DNA of 64,000 nucleotides from Pseudomonadales bacterium (GTDB lineage Bacteria; Pseudomonadota; Gammaproteobacteria; Pseudomonadales; JAHRWD01), in contig JARGPR010000003.1 in NCBI GenBank assembly GCA_029210125.1, forward strand, positions 248,001-312,000. The letters run 5' to 3'. This document shows positions 9,734-17,769 of this stretch, one piece after another. How positions within the stretch are numbered: the stretch's first letter is position 1; the number at the start of each line of letters is the position of its first letter. The notes beneath the pieces are model-generated. The model made no database searches. It was not told the DNA's origin and worked only from the letters and a program-made list of their open reading frames with translations. A program made the translations under genes and the position numbers.

Positions 9734-9853
9734 ATGACAATTATGAAAACAGACCAAAAGAAAGATATAAAGAAGTCCAATATTCGTATCGCGTTGTTTA
9801 TCGCTGCGATAGCGATTGCATTAGCGATTCTGCCTGCTTTTTATATGATGTAG
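9734..9853 (+). CDS. Small single-helix protein of the cox cluster
   Basis: A 39-residue protein: a short lysine-rich N-terminus, then one hydrophobic helix ending in AFYMM. A purine-rich GAGGGAG (9724-9730) precedes ATG codons at 9734 and 9743; the first is given. Tiny one-helix proteins between coxA and ctaG are a known feature of proteobacterial oxidase operons and are annotated as small assembly proteins; the role here is inferred from position and topology only. Confidence 0.65.
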   Translation: MTIMKTDQKKDIKKSNIRIALFIAAIAIALAILPAFYMM

Positions 9854-9862
9854 AGCGTCGAT

Positions 9863-10456
9863 ATGTCGATCGAAGTTGAATCAGAGCACACGCAAACACT
9901 AGGCCACAGGAAAACTATAAAGTGGCTTCTGGTTATTGCAGTGGGTATGTTTGGATTTGGTTTCGCGATGGTGCCGCTTTATAACTTGCTCTGTTCCGTG
10001 ACTGGCTGGAACAGCATTGGAACCAATAGTGCGCAGGCAACGGTGAGAGAGATAAGTCGAGAGATAGATCTTGATCGGACGGTAGTGGTCACCTTTGATG
10101 GCACCATCAATGCCGGTTTGCCCTGGGAGTTTAAACCTATGGTAAGAAAGCTTGAAGTGACGCCTGGCAAAAGTTACGAGGCTAATTTTTACGTAAAGAA
10201 TTATTCCGATCGTGAAATAGTTGGTCAAGCGATACCAGGTGTTACGCCCTGGCAGGGAACCGAGCATTTTCATAAAACCGAATGTTTTTGTTTTACGCAG
10301 CAAACCTTGGCGGCGGGCGAAAGTAGAATGATGCCGCTTCGATTTACAGTCGATGCGGACTTGCCGAAGGATATAAAGTTACTGACATTGTCATACACTT
10401 TAATGGATACCGATCGTTCGGCATTAAAAGCAAATGCCGGCCTAGCTAAAAACTGA
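9863..10456 (+). CDS. ctaG: Cytochrome c oxidase copper chaperone CtaG/Cox11
   Basis: Membrane-anchored periplasmic chaperone that delivers copper to the CuB site of CoxA. A single N-terminal helix (about residues 20-42) ends near LLCSVTG, with the conserved cysteine, and the soluble immunoglobulin-like domain carries the copper-binding CFCF motif near residue 142. Length 197 is normal. It starts nine bases after the small protein gene, within the oxidase operon. Confidence 0.95.
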   Translation: MSIEVESEHTQTLGHRKTIKWLLVIAVGMFGFGFAMVPLYNLLCSVTGWNSIGTNSAQATVREISREIDLDRTVVVTFDGTINAGLPWEFKPMVRKLEVTPGKSYEANFYVKNYSDREIVGQAIPGVTPWQGTEHFHKTECFCFTQQTLAAGESRMMPLRFTVDADLPKDIKLLTLSYTLMDTDRSALKANAGLAKN

Positions 10457-10507
10457 TTTATTGATGTAGAAAACCTAAAAGAGCTTTATTTAAAGGGGAA
10501 TTAGAAA

Positions 10508-11380
10508 ATGACAAGCAGCGAAGATAGTTATTATCTACCGGAGCTGAGCAAGTGGCCCGTCGTGGCCGCAACTGCTCTGTTCGTCACCGTGCTTGGTACT
10601 GTACTTTGGGTGAATGGCGGTAGCCTGTGGGTTACTGGCGTAGGGCTGATCGGCATGGGTTACATGTTTTTTGGCTGGTTTGGCCAGGTGATCGAGGAAA
10701 GTCAGTCAGGTAAATACAACGCTCAGGTTGATACCACCTTCAGGATGGGAATGGCCTGGTTTATCGTTTCAGAAGTATTTTTCTTCTTCTGTTTTTTCGC
10801 GTGCCTGTTTTACCTTCGAACGATCTCTTTGGGGTGGCTCGGCGGCGAAGGAACAATGGCTCGCTCAAACATGCTGTGGGATAACTTCAGTGCAGCGTGG
10901 CCTTTGATATCGTTGCCGAATGAAGGCGGTGGACTCTATGTTCAGGCAAAGGAAGCAATGGGCCCTATGGGATTGCCTTTGGCTAACACGCTTATCTTGC
11001 TTACCAGTGGCGTAACGCTAACCTGGTCACATTGGGGAATTAAAAACGATAATCGCACACACCAGATTCTGGGTCTCGCACTGACTGTAGTGCTTGGCGT
11101 GATCTTCCTGGTGTGTCAGGCGTATGAGTACTATCACGCTTATCAAGAGATGGGCTTGACCCTGAATTCAGGCATTTACGGCGCGACTTTTTATATGCTG
11201 ACCGGTTTCCATGGGTTCCATGTAACCATGGGTACATTGATGCTGTTTGTAGTTCTCATCCGTATGATCAAGGGACACTTCACCGAAGAGAACCACTTTG
11301 CGTTTGAGGGAGTGGCTTGGTATTGGCACTTTGTTGATGTGGTATGGTTAGGTCTTTACATATTCGTTTATTGGCTATAG
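10508..11380 (+). CDS. coxC: Cytochrome c oxidase subunit III
   Basis: Third core subunit of the oxidase, seven membrane helices, 290 residues. Family features are the glutamate-rich SEVFFFFCFF helix, the GFHGFHVTMG helix and the C-terminal WYWHFVDVVWL segment near the end. AAAGGGGAATTAG provides a ribosome binding site just upstream. It is the last plus-strand gene before a strong terminator at 11405-11436, so it closes the coxBA-ctaG-coxC operon. Confidence 0.96.
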   Translation: MTSSEDSYYLPELSKWPVVAATALFVTVLGTVLWVNGGSLWVTGVGLIGMGYMFFGWFGQVIEESQSGKYNAQVDTTFRMGMAWFIVSEVFFFFCFFACLFYLRTISLGWLGGEGTMARSNMLWDNFSAAWPLISLPNEGGGLYVQAKEAMGPMGLPLANTLILLTSGVTLTWSHWGIKNDNRTHQILGLALTVVLGVIFLVCQAYEYYHAYQEMGLTLNSGIYGATFYMLTGFHGFHVTMGTLMLFVVLIRMIKGHFTEENHFAFEGVAWYWHFVDVVWLGLYIFVYWL

Positions 11381-11404
11381 TCCAAAACGATAAGCATTAA
11401 AATT

Positions 11405-11436
11405 GGGCACTTGCTGATACGGCAAGTGCCCTTTTT
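11405..11436 (+). terminator. Rho-independent terminator after coxC
   Basis: A perfect 10-bp stem (GGGCACTTGC, 11405-11414, with GCAAGTGCCC, 11422-11431), a 7-base loop and five T residues. It lies between convergent coxC and the DUF2909-like gene and ends the oxidase operon. Confidence 0.9.
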
Positions 11437-11438
11437 GG

Positions 11439-11642
11439 TTATAGGCCGTGTGGTTGAATTTGTCCGGTCATAAATCCAACAATCAGGACGATTACCAACA
11501 ATATTGAAAGAGTAATACGAGCGGTTAAAGAAGTAACCATTCGATTATTATTGTCGTTGCCCTTCGCGAGAAATACAGCTCCCGAGAACAGGCTGATTAA
11601 AATAGCCGCAAGGATGGCCAGGATTAGTAATTTATATAGCAT
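11439..11642 (-). CDS. DUF2909-like twin-transmembrane small protein
   Basis: A 67-residue protein made of two hydrophobic helices (about 3-27 and 42-62) separated by a short polar loop with several asparagines. It runs opposite to its neighbours inside the oxidase cluster, just as in Pseudomonas, where a small two-helix gene of this family sits between coxC and the SURF1 gene. A link to oxidase assembly is inferred only from this conserved position. Confidence 0.75.
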   Translation of the reverse strand: MLYKLLILAILAAILISLFSGAVFLAKGNDNNNRMVTSLTARITLSILLVIVLIVGFMTGQIQPHGL

Positions 11643-11730
11643 AACTTCTGTCTCTTTATTTAGTGAACGTTCTTCCCTGTTGTTCAGTTAAGTTGTTCAG
11701 CTAAGGCTTCAAAACTAATACGGTTGAATC

Positions 11731-12486
11731 ATGACGTACAAATTTTCATTGGGTTTAACGTCGTTTTGTCTGGCTTTGGTAGCCGCGTTTATATCGCTCG
11801 GATTTTGGCAGGTTCATCGTGCTGAAGAAAAATCGGCGTTACAACAGGCATACGAGTCAGCAGGGGCAAAACCGATTACTGAGATCAGTGCTCGAACCGG
11901 CAATCTGAGCGAGCTACTTTATCATAGAGTAAGGTTAGTCGGGCACCTTGAAGCAGACAACCAAATATTGCTGGATAATCAAACCCACAAAACTACTGCG
12001 GGTTACCATGTGTTAACGCCGATGCGGCTCAGCAACAGTGATCGGCGTGTGATGATAAACCGGGGATGGATCGCAGGAACTTCCGCTCGGGCAGAGCTGC
12101 CGGTGTTTGAGACACCAACTAGTGAAGTGGTGATCACCGGCACGGTTGTACCCTTGCCCTCCCGCTCACCGTTAATTGGTGATGACGTGAAACCGGATAT
12201 CGAAAATGAAAACGCCTGGTTTTATTTTGACAGCAAATATTATCAGCAGAAGAAAAATATCGCTGTCGGTGAATTCTGGATTCAACAGGAACCAGACACA
12301 GACTATGGGTTTGTTAGAATCTGGAGCATCTACAACGCAAAGGTAATGATGCACGTTGGTTACGCAATTATGTGGTTCTCATTTGCGGTGATCATGTTAG
12401 TGATCTATCTATCGATGAGTATCTCAAGAAACACCCTCGATGCTAAAAACGAAGATCCCGAAGACAATTCCAAAGACATTAGTTAA
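11731..12486 (+). CDS. SURF1 family oxidase assembly protein
   Basis: Inner-membrane protein of 251 residues with two helices, near the N-terminus (about 5-24) and near the C-terminus (about 208-232), and a periplasmic domain between them. Family marks visible are LGFWQVHRAEEK after the first helix, YHRVRLVGHL, NRGWIAG and the final GYAIMWFSFAV helix. SURF1 helps insert heme a into CoxA. It begins a second plus-strand set of oxidase maturation genes. Confidence 0.92.
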   Translation: MTYKFSLGLTSFCLALVAAFISLGFWQVHRAEEKSALQQAYESAGAKPITEISARTGNLSELLYHRVRLVGHLEADNQILLDNQTHKTTAGYHVLTPMRLSNSDRRVMINRGWIAGTSARAELPVFETPTSEVVITGTVVPLPSRSPLIGDDVKPDIENENAWFYFDSKYYQQKKNIAVGEFWIQQEPDTDYGFVRIWSIYNAKVMMHVGYAIMWFSFAVIMLVIYLSMSISRNTLDAKNEDPEDNSKDIS

Positions 12487-12509
12487 GCTAAAAAATTTAG
12501 AGACAGCGT

Positions 12510-13136
12510 ATGACTCAAGAATCAAAAGATCGATCAGCAGGTAAAAAAGCACTCTGGGTCCTGTTCTTTATGGCAGCCGCATTCGGCGCGCCCTACCTGG
12601 CGGTGTACTCGTTCATCAATTCAGATGAGATGCTTTCATCCTTCGGTAAAAGTAATAATGGGCAGATCATCAGCCCAGCCCGCCCGCTGGATGGTGGGCC
12701 CTATCAATTAGCTGATGGAGAGCTCTTTAATATAGAAGACAACAATGGCGAATGGACACTGCTATCCATCGGCCAATCAGCTTGTACTGACCAATGTAGA
12801 GATAACGTTATCTCCATGCGGCAGGTTCGCCGAGCCTTGGGTGTCAACCGGAGACATGTTCACCGAGTATTTGTGTCTTTGGATAGCAAGCCGTTTAGCG
12901 CTACCGTTGCCGATGATGAGCACTATTTCGAAGGCATGAAGAATGTAGTTGAAAGCGAGTCAACTACCAGCGCATTGCTGAGTAAATTCGCGGTAGACTA
13001 TGGGCCGACAGAAAATGCTACCTACCTGGTAGATTTTCAAGGCAACATTATGATGTATTACAAACCGGGCACGGAGCCCAAAGCAATACTACAAGACCTT
13101 GAACGCTTGCTTAAAGTATTTAAACCAAAAAAGTAG
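12510..13136 (+). CDS. Sco-like thioredoxin-fold membrane protein of the cox cluster
   Basis: A 208-residue protein with one N-terminal helix (about 14-34) and a periplasmic domain containing CTDQC, a CxxxC pair spaced as in Sco1/SenC copper chaperones, followed by a strand pair and a C-terminal 'YLVDFQGNI' segment typical of thioredoxin folds. The equivalent position in Pseudomonas holds an uncharacterised gene upstream of the heme A genes. A role in copper or disulfide handling for CuA is an inference; it is shorter on motifs than true Sco proteins, whose conserved distal histidine I cannot place with confidence. Confidence 0.75.
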   Translation: MTQESKDRSAGKKALWVLFFMAAAFGAPYLAVYSFINSDEMLSSFGKSNNGQIISPARPLDGGPYQLADGELFNIEDNNGEWTLLSIGQSACTDQCRDNVISMRQVRRALGVNRRHVHRVFVSLDSKPFSATVADDEHYFEGMKNVVESESTTSALLSKFAVDYGPTENATYLVDFQGNIMMYYKPGTEPKAILQDLERLLKVFKPKK

Positions 13137-13281
13137 TCAAAAGCCAAAACGATTCAATAAGACAGAACAGATCGTAAACCGCCTGTTAGCATAGGACCTT
13201 TATAGGCTTACCGAAATATATTTCAGGGAATACCCAATCTAGAATGATGGTGACCCTACGTTGTAGAGCAACGAGATTATT

Positions 13282-14196
13282 ATGGCCGAACATATTCAAA
13301 CCGCTAGAAACCCATTTCCCTGGAAGAGTTATTACGAACTCTGCAAACCCAATGTAGTTTTTCTGATCGCGTTTACCGCCCTGGCAGGCATGCTGTTAGC
13401 GGTACCAGGAATGCCTCCGCTGGGTACAGTCGCCATCGCGCTACTGGGAATATCATTGGGATCTGCCGCTGGCGCTGCGGTTAATCACGTTGTCGATCAT
13501 CGAATCGATGCGCTGATGGCACGCACCATGAACCGGCCAGTGGTTCAGGGCGATGTATCACAAAAATCAGCGGTTATTTTCGCCCTGCTGATGGGTGCGA
13601 TTTCGATGTTCTTGCTGGTGGTTTTCGTAAACACCCTCACCGCCGTGTTGACCTTCATCTCGATGATTGGATACGCAGTCATCTACACCATGTACCTCAA
13701 GCGCAGCACCCCTCACAATATCGTCATTGGCGGCGCCGCCGGTGCCACACCACCGCTATTAGGCTGGACAGCCATTACCGGCGAAGTAAATACCGAAGCC
13801 CTGCTACTGTTCTTGATTATCTTCATCTGGACCCCGCCACACTTCTGGGCACTGGCTATCAAACGCCGCGCAGACTACGCCCGGGCCGACGTTCCAATGC
13901 TACCCCTTACCCATGGTGTTCAGTTCACCAAAGAACATATCGTGTTATACACATTGATGCTGTTCGCAGTAACCCTGATGCCCTTTATCATCAGAATGAG
14001 CGGTCTCATCTACCTTGCAGGTGCAGTTGCGCTTGGCATTGGCTTTATCTATCACGCAGTTGTGCTCTATAGAGAAAAGGAAGATGACCACGCGATGAAA
14101 ACCTTCAGCTACTCGATTCTATATCTCGGGTTACTGTTCAGCTTTTTATTGCTCGACCATTACGCGCGCGAATTCATTCACGCCTTTTTTGCTTAA
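13282..14196 (+). CDS. cyoE: Protoheme IX farnesyltransferase (heme O synthase)
   Basis: Adds the farnesyl tail to heme b, producing heme O for the oxidase. A polytopic membrane prenyltransferase of 304 residues (about nine helices) with the two aspartate-rich motifs: NHVVDHRIDALMARTMNRP after helix two and the second DYARADVPMLP loop, plus YTMYLKRST. ATG at 13282 fits the family N-terminus. It is also named CtaB. It is directly followed by ctaA, so heme O is made and converted by neighbouring gene products. Confidence 0.95.
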   Translation: MAEHIQTARNPFPWKSYYELCKPNVVFLIAFTALAGMLLAVPGMPPLGTVAIALLGISLGSAAGAAVNHVVDHRIDALMARTMNRPVVQGDVSQKSAVIFALLMGAISMFLLVVFVNTLTAVLTFISMIGYAVIYTMYLKRSTPHNIVIGGAAGATPPLLGWTAITGEVNTEALLLFLIIFIWTPPHFWALAIKRRADYARADVPMLPLTHGVQFTKEHIVLYTLMLFAVTLMPFIIRMSGLIYLAGAVALGIGFIYHAVVLYREKEDDHAMKTFSYSILYLGLLFSFLLLDHYAREFIHAFFA

Positions 14197-14213
14197 TCGA
14201 ATATAGCTAACAC

Positions 14214-15263
14214 GTGATTCAAAACCCCCAACATCAGCGCCAGATAGCGATCTGGCTATTCGCCTGCTGTGCGGTTATTTTCTGCATGGTGGTGTTGGGT
14301 GGCTACACCCGCTTAACCAGTTCAGGACTTTCGATGGTCGAATGGCGGCCATTGATGGGAATTATCCCCCCTATCGGTGAAGCGCAGTGGCTGGCAGTAT
14401 TCCACAAATACCAGCAATTCCCCGAGTACCAACAGATCAACAAAGGCATGACCCTCGATGCTTTTAAAGGCATCTTTTTGGTCGAGTATGCCCATCGAGT
14501 ATTGGGGCGCGGTATCGGTCTACTGTTTGCGCTGCCCTTCCTCTACTTTCTGATTACCCGCAAAACCCGCGGCGTCCTCACGCTAAAACTGTTCGCCATG
14601 TTGGTGCTAGGTGGAATGCAGGGCTTATTGGGCTGGTACATGGTCAAAAGCGGTTTGGTAAATGACCCAAAAGTCAGTCAATACCGCCTAACCGCACACC
14701 TGATTCTAGCGGTGCTTATCTACGCTTATATTCTGTATGTCGCTTTCGGATTGATGCTTCCACAAGCTACCGAAAAACCCGGCGCTTCACTCAATACGCT
14801 ACGCAAACAGGGCATCGCCCTGGTCGTCTTGATACTCGTGATGATCATGTCCGGTGGGTTTGTAGCGGGCACCCACGCAGGGTTTGTTTACAACACCTTT
14901 CCGCTAATGAAAGGCAGTTTTATTCCCGACGGATTGTTCACCCACCAACCACTGTGGCGTAACTTTTTTGAAAATGAACTAACCGTTCAGTTTGACCACA
15001 GGATGATCGCGTACAGCCTCTGCGTACTCGTACCGCTTTACTGCTGGCGAATATTGCAAACCAGCAACGATAAAACTGTGCGGCTTGCAGCGGCCATGTT
15101 TATTGGGATGTTAGTAATTCAGGTATCGCTAGGGATCAGCACGCTAGTACTGCACGTACCCGTGCCGGTAGCGGTAAGCCACCAGGGCGGAGCACTGCTA
15201 TTGCTAACCGCTGCAATATGGATGGTTTGTAAACTGGGTTCGACCGCAGAAACCCCGGCCTAG
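14214..15263 (+). CDS. ctaA: Heme A synthase CtaA/Cox15
   Basis: Oxidises the C8 methyl of heme O to a formyl group, giving heme A. The 349-residue membrane protein shows the family signatures LGGYTRLTSSGLSMVEWRP and EYAHRVLGR near the N-terminus, and histidine ligands in the second half (FDHRMIAY and VSHQGGALLLL). GTG at 14214 is used as the start, 17 bases after cyoE. In Pseudomonas the order of the two heme genes is reversed. It is the last conserved gene before the accessory island. Confidence 0.94.
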   Translation: MIQNPQHQRQIAIWLFACCAVIFCMVVLGGYTRLTSSGLSMVEWRPLMGIIPPIGEAQWLAVFHKYQQFPEYQQINKGMTLDAFKGIFLVEYAHRVLGRGIGLLFALPFLYFLITRKTRGVLTLKLFAMLVLGGMQGLLGWYMVKSGLVNDPKVSQYRLTAHLILAVLIYAYILYVAFGLMLPQATEKPGASLNTLRKQGIALVVLILVMIMSGGFVAGTHAGFVYNTFPLMKGSFIPDGLFTHQPLWRNFFENELTVQFDHRMIAYSLCVLVPLYCWRILQTSNDKTVRLAAAMFIGMLVIQVSLGISTLVLHVPVPVAVSHQGGALLLLTAAIWMVCKLGSTAETPA

Positions 15264-15459
15264 CGCTACCACCTTTTTAGGAACAGGCAACCCAGTTGGC
15301 TACTCAGCCATAAAGAGGCGGTTGTTTTTAGCTGATTCGATTTCCATTTTCAGCGGTCACGTCAAATCCATGTTGGTTAGCCCCATGGGTTAGCGTTCCA
15401 TTCACCGATAGTCAGCATTTGCCTCGCTTGACGCACCTGTTATGTGTCACTACACTTCC

Positions 15460-15483
15460 TGTACATACTTACGTACACGTACA
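15460..15483 (+). promoter_or_regulatory. Candidate YefM-YoeB operator
   Basis: TGTACA at 15460-15465 and CGTACA at 15472-15477 have centres 12 bp apart, and a further CGTACA follows at 15478-15483. The E. coli yefM-yoeB operator, as I recall it, has two palindromes with TGTACA cores at the same spacing. The element lies 16 bases before the yefM start, where it would let the antitoxin complex autorepress. Confidence 0.6.
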
Positions 15484-15498
15484 GATTGGGGAATTCAT

Positions 15499-15750
15499 AT
15501 GGATGCTATCAGCTATACCGCTGCCCGCGCAAACCTTGCCAGCACAATGGAGAAGGTTTGTGTGGACCACGCGCCGGTAATAATAACGCGTAAAAGTGAG
15601 AGTCCCGTAGTGATGATGTCTCTAGAGGATTATCAAGCAATGGAGGAAACCACCTATTTACTCCGTTCACCCGCTAATGCAAGACAATTACTTGAGTCAA
15701 TTGCCGAACTTGAGGCTGGAAATGGTACCGAAAGAGACCTAATTGAATGA
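15499..15750 (+). CDS. yefM: Type II antitoxin YefM (Phd/YefM family)
   Basis: An 83-residue antitoxin that neutralises YoeB and represses its own operon. The N-terminal DNA-binding half starts MDAISYTAARANLASTMEK and continues with VIITRKSESPVVMMSLEDY, the typical Phd/YefM pattern; the acidic C-terminus would wrap the toxin. ATG at 15499 follows GGGG; a longer frame from 15442 lacks family similarity and overlaps the operator. It overlaps yoeB by four bases (ATGA). Confidence 0.93.
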   Translation: MDAISYTAARANLASTMEKVCVDHAPVIITRKSESPVVMMSLEDYQAMEETTYLLRSPANARQLLESIAELEAGNGTERDLIE

Positions 15751-16007
15751 AGGTGACGTTCTCATCTAATGCATGGGACCATTATCTCTATTGGCAAAAC
15801 ACCGACAGAAAAATGATTAAAAGAATAAATACATTAATCAAAGATATTAAGCGTTCGCCCTACGAAGGAATCGGCAAGCCAGAACCACTGAAACACGGTC
15901 TAGCCAGCTATTGGTCTCGCCGTATTAATGATGAGCATCGCATCGTTTATAAATTTCAAAATGACACGATATTAATAGCTCAACTTCGGTATCACTACAG
16001 CTCATAA
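15747..16007 (+). CDS. yoeB: Type II toxin YoeB (ribosome-dependent mRNA endonuclease)
   Basis: An 86-residue RelE-superfamily toxin that cleaves mRNA at the ribosomal A site. It contains the YoeB hallmark pieces: AWDHYLYWQ near the N-terminus, PYEGIGKPEPLKHGL, YWSRRINDEHRIVYKF and the C-terminal RYHYSS with the catalytic histidine region. The start overlaps the yefM stop. The pair marks the left edge of the accessory island after the cox cluster. Confidence 0.95.
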   Translation: MKVTFSSNAWDHYLYWQNTDRKMIKRINTLIKDIKRSPYEGIGKPEPLKHGLASYWSRRINDEHRIVYKFQNDTILIAQLRYHYSS

Positions 16008-16028
16008 AAATACGAGGTTAGGGTTAGC

Positions 16029-16739
16029 CTATGTGGCATGGAAAGAGTTGATCCCATTCGTGCTTGCGTAATGTTTATTAATAAATTCTATAGTGTTTCG
16101 ATACTTTATTTTCTGTGACTCTGGAGCGCGGCTCATCATATCGTTTAGGGGGAAAAGCAAAGGACACTTAAAACTAGTAGCACCATCTATAAATCTATAA
16201 GCAAAAACAGAATCAGAATGTCCACATAAGTTTCTTAATGGAATATCACTACTTACAAACCCATGACGTTCTGGATCTAATTCATTCTTTTGTAACTCCG
16301 CAGTAGCTGATGGAGTCAATATTAAGCCTAACCAGTTTTGGTCCTCTCCGTATTCGTGACTTTCTAAAAATGCTTTTCCCATTAATACTTTATAGTCGTA
16401 GCCGAACACCACGTCGCCATATGATACAGCCCCTCTAATAGGTAACCTCATAGACAAGCATTTGCTTATAAAACGCTTGGATACACTAATTAATGCCGGA
16501 TATTCACGTATTTTTTCAGACTTTGTGTAGATTACAAAAGTGTCAGCAAAGAAAAGATAATCAATATCTTCTTCGAAGTCTCTTGAAATATCCGTACTAA
16601 GCGTAGCCAATGCATCATCAAATTGTGATTTAAGCACCTCAATAACTACAGAGCCACCATCATTCTCTAGAAGGGACTTGAAACCCAGTATGTCAAAATG
16701 AGCTATCCAAGCGTTCCGTTTTATCCAGTTATTATTCAT
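16029..16739 (-). CDS. Unknown protein, possible nucleotidyl-cyclase-like fold
   Basis: A 236-residue soluble protein I cannot assign to a named family. The order of motifs recalls class III nucleotidyl cyclases: an AHFDILGF strand with an aspartate (D16), a second strand with aspartate in FFADTFVIY (D66), then IRGAVSYGD (about 101-109), comparable to the 'R-I-G-I-H-x-G' segment of cyclases. Whether it makes a cyclic nucleotide or only shares the fold cannot be told. It has AT-richer codons than the cox genes and sits between attC-like sequences, so it may be a gene cassette. The stop codon overlaps a GGCTAAC box (minus strand), which could be the start of a truncated attC. Confidence 0.6.
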   Translation of the reverse strand: MNNNWIKRNAWIAHFDILGFKSLLENDGGSVVIEVLKSQFDDALATLSTDISRDFEEDIDYLFFADTFVIYTKSEKIREYPALISVSKRFISKCLSMRLPIRGAVSYGDVVFGYDYKVLMGKAFLESHEYGEDQNWLGLILTPSATAELQKNELDPERHGFVSSDIPLRNLCGHSDSVFAYRFIDGATSFKCPLLFPLNDMMSRAPESQKIKYRNTIEFINKHYASTNGINSFHAT

Positions 16740-16760
16740 TTTCCTCTGAATTTATCTTGC

Positions 16761-16841
16761 AGCTAACGCCTGAGTTGAGGGGCTTTTGTGGGGTACGCGG
16801 AACGTACGGAACAAAAGTCCCTCTCCAGCGATTTGTTATGT
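16761..16841 (-). repeat. attC-like integron recombination site A
   Basis: Read on the minus strand it starts ACATAAC (16841-16835) and ends GTTAGCT, with inner arms GAGGGACTTTTG and CAAAAGCCCCTC that pair over 12 bases with one mismatch around a 23-base centre. It begins three bases after the stop of the 144-residue gene at 16845 and ends 21 bases before the next minus-strand gene, which is how a gene cassette is built. Boxes deviate from RYYYAAC/GTTRRRY at one position each. Confidence 0.65.
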
Positions 16842-16844
16842 GGA

Positions 16845-17279
16845 TTATTGGAAATCTGCATTGAATTTTTGCATAAGCAGATTGTAGTTGTTTTTGTGCT
16901 TACTGGAGAACTTCTTCGGAACTGCGTCTTCTCCCTCCGCTACGTAAGTATCAAATGCCGAATTCATATACTGAAGATAAGCCTCGAATAATTGAGGTGA
17001 CCAAAAAGCTTGATTTGAGTACATGAGCCGATCTGCATCTCTTTTTGCCCTAATCGCTGCTGCTTGATCTATTTGCTTCCAATGCCCAACATGTTGTACG
17101 TGAACGAAAATATCGTTTAGCAATGGACCAACTTGTTCATAAATTTCGATTCTTTTGTCTACGATATTTTCTTTGGCGCCGATGGCGTTTTCGGCTATAA
17201 AGCCCAACCAAACTAGTACTAATGGGATCAGTATTGCAGAGGCTAACTTGATTTTGTTCTCCAGAGTTATTGCAGCCAC
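16845..17279 (-). CDS. Membrane-anchored unknown protein in an integron-like cassette
   Basis: A 144-residue protein with a hydrophobic segment at about residues 11-30 and a helical, charged remainder that includes two tryptophans and many glutamines. No family recognised. It begins 16 bases after a GTTATGT box (17301-17295, minus) and its stop is followed within three bases by attC-like site A, so it fits a single-gene cassette. Possible roles cannot be inferred beyond a single-pass membrane location. Confidence 0.6.
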   Translation of the reverse strand: MAAITLENKIKLASAILIPLVLVWLGFIAENAIGAKENIVDKRIEIYEQVGPLLNDIFVHVQHVGHWKQIDQAAAIRAKRDADRLMYSNQAFWSPQLFEAYLQYMNSAFDTYVAEGEDAVPKKFSSKHKNNYNLLMQKFNADFQ

Positions 17280-17294
17280 TGTTCTCTCCTAGAC

Positions 17295-17412
17295 ACATAA
17301 CGGCCCGGCGTTGTTAGTCGGCACGTATAATCGGCACACAAGTAATTTGAAATGATTACTTATTACAACTGCACTGTGCATTAATTTTTCCATAGCAGCG
17401 CCGACTAACAAC
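17295..17412 (-). repeat. attC-like site B with perfect 13-bp inverted repeat
   Basis: Minus-strand reading: GTTGTTAGTCGGC (17412-17400), a 77-base centre, then the exact complement GCCGACTAACAAC (17322-17310), then GCCGGGCC and GTTATGT (17301-17295). The centre has its own stem (AAGTAAT/ATTACTT, 17340-17346 and 17355-17361). Long variable centres and a terminal GTTATGT box are known for chromosomal-integron attC sites; the distal RYYYAAC box is not clear. Confidence 0.5.
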
Positions 17413-17486
17413 AGTGTGAATAAGCGGAACCGGTTTTCCATGTCTTCGGATATTAATATACCAAACATGAAAAAACTAAAACCTAC

Positions 17487-17651
17487 TTAAACCATGCGCC
17501 CTTGCCGCTTACCAAATATCGATTTCAGCGCAACAATCAAAAAAAGTACGTCGCCGATAATCGGGATTAGGCCACCTAACCCCATAATACTCACGCCTAA
17601 TATTTCTGGTAGTCGTTCAGAAATTTGGGCTTCTCTGGCAGTTCTTCTTTG
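17487..17651 (-). pseudogene. Detached C-terminal copy of the neighbouring oxidase-like gene
   Basis: Fifty-four codons plus a stop, translating from QRRTAREAQ to GKRQGRMV, aligned without gaps to the last 54 residues of the intact gene at 18988-20343 (43 of 54 identical by hand count). There is no upstream remainder and no start. DNA similarity extends past the stop into the flank (about 17420-17656 against 18904-19156). It is a relic of a partial duplication, or of an element that inserted at the gene's 3' end. The absence of frameshifts suggests either youth or some past constraint. Confidence 0.85.
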
Positions 17652-17769
17652 CACACTTCAATTGTCTCTATAAAGCGAGGGTATGATTTTAAACTTCTCA
17701 TACTTATCTATTTTCTAGGGAGGGCCATTTGTTCAAGTATCTTGTGACTGTTTGGGTGAATTTGATTCG

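Noticed and set aside
15439-15445. GTTATGT upstream of yefM as a further attC junction
   Set aside because: Only the 7-bp box is present without a matching arm, and its orientation is opposite to the other sites, so chance is likely.
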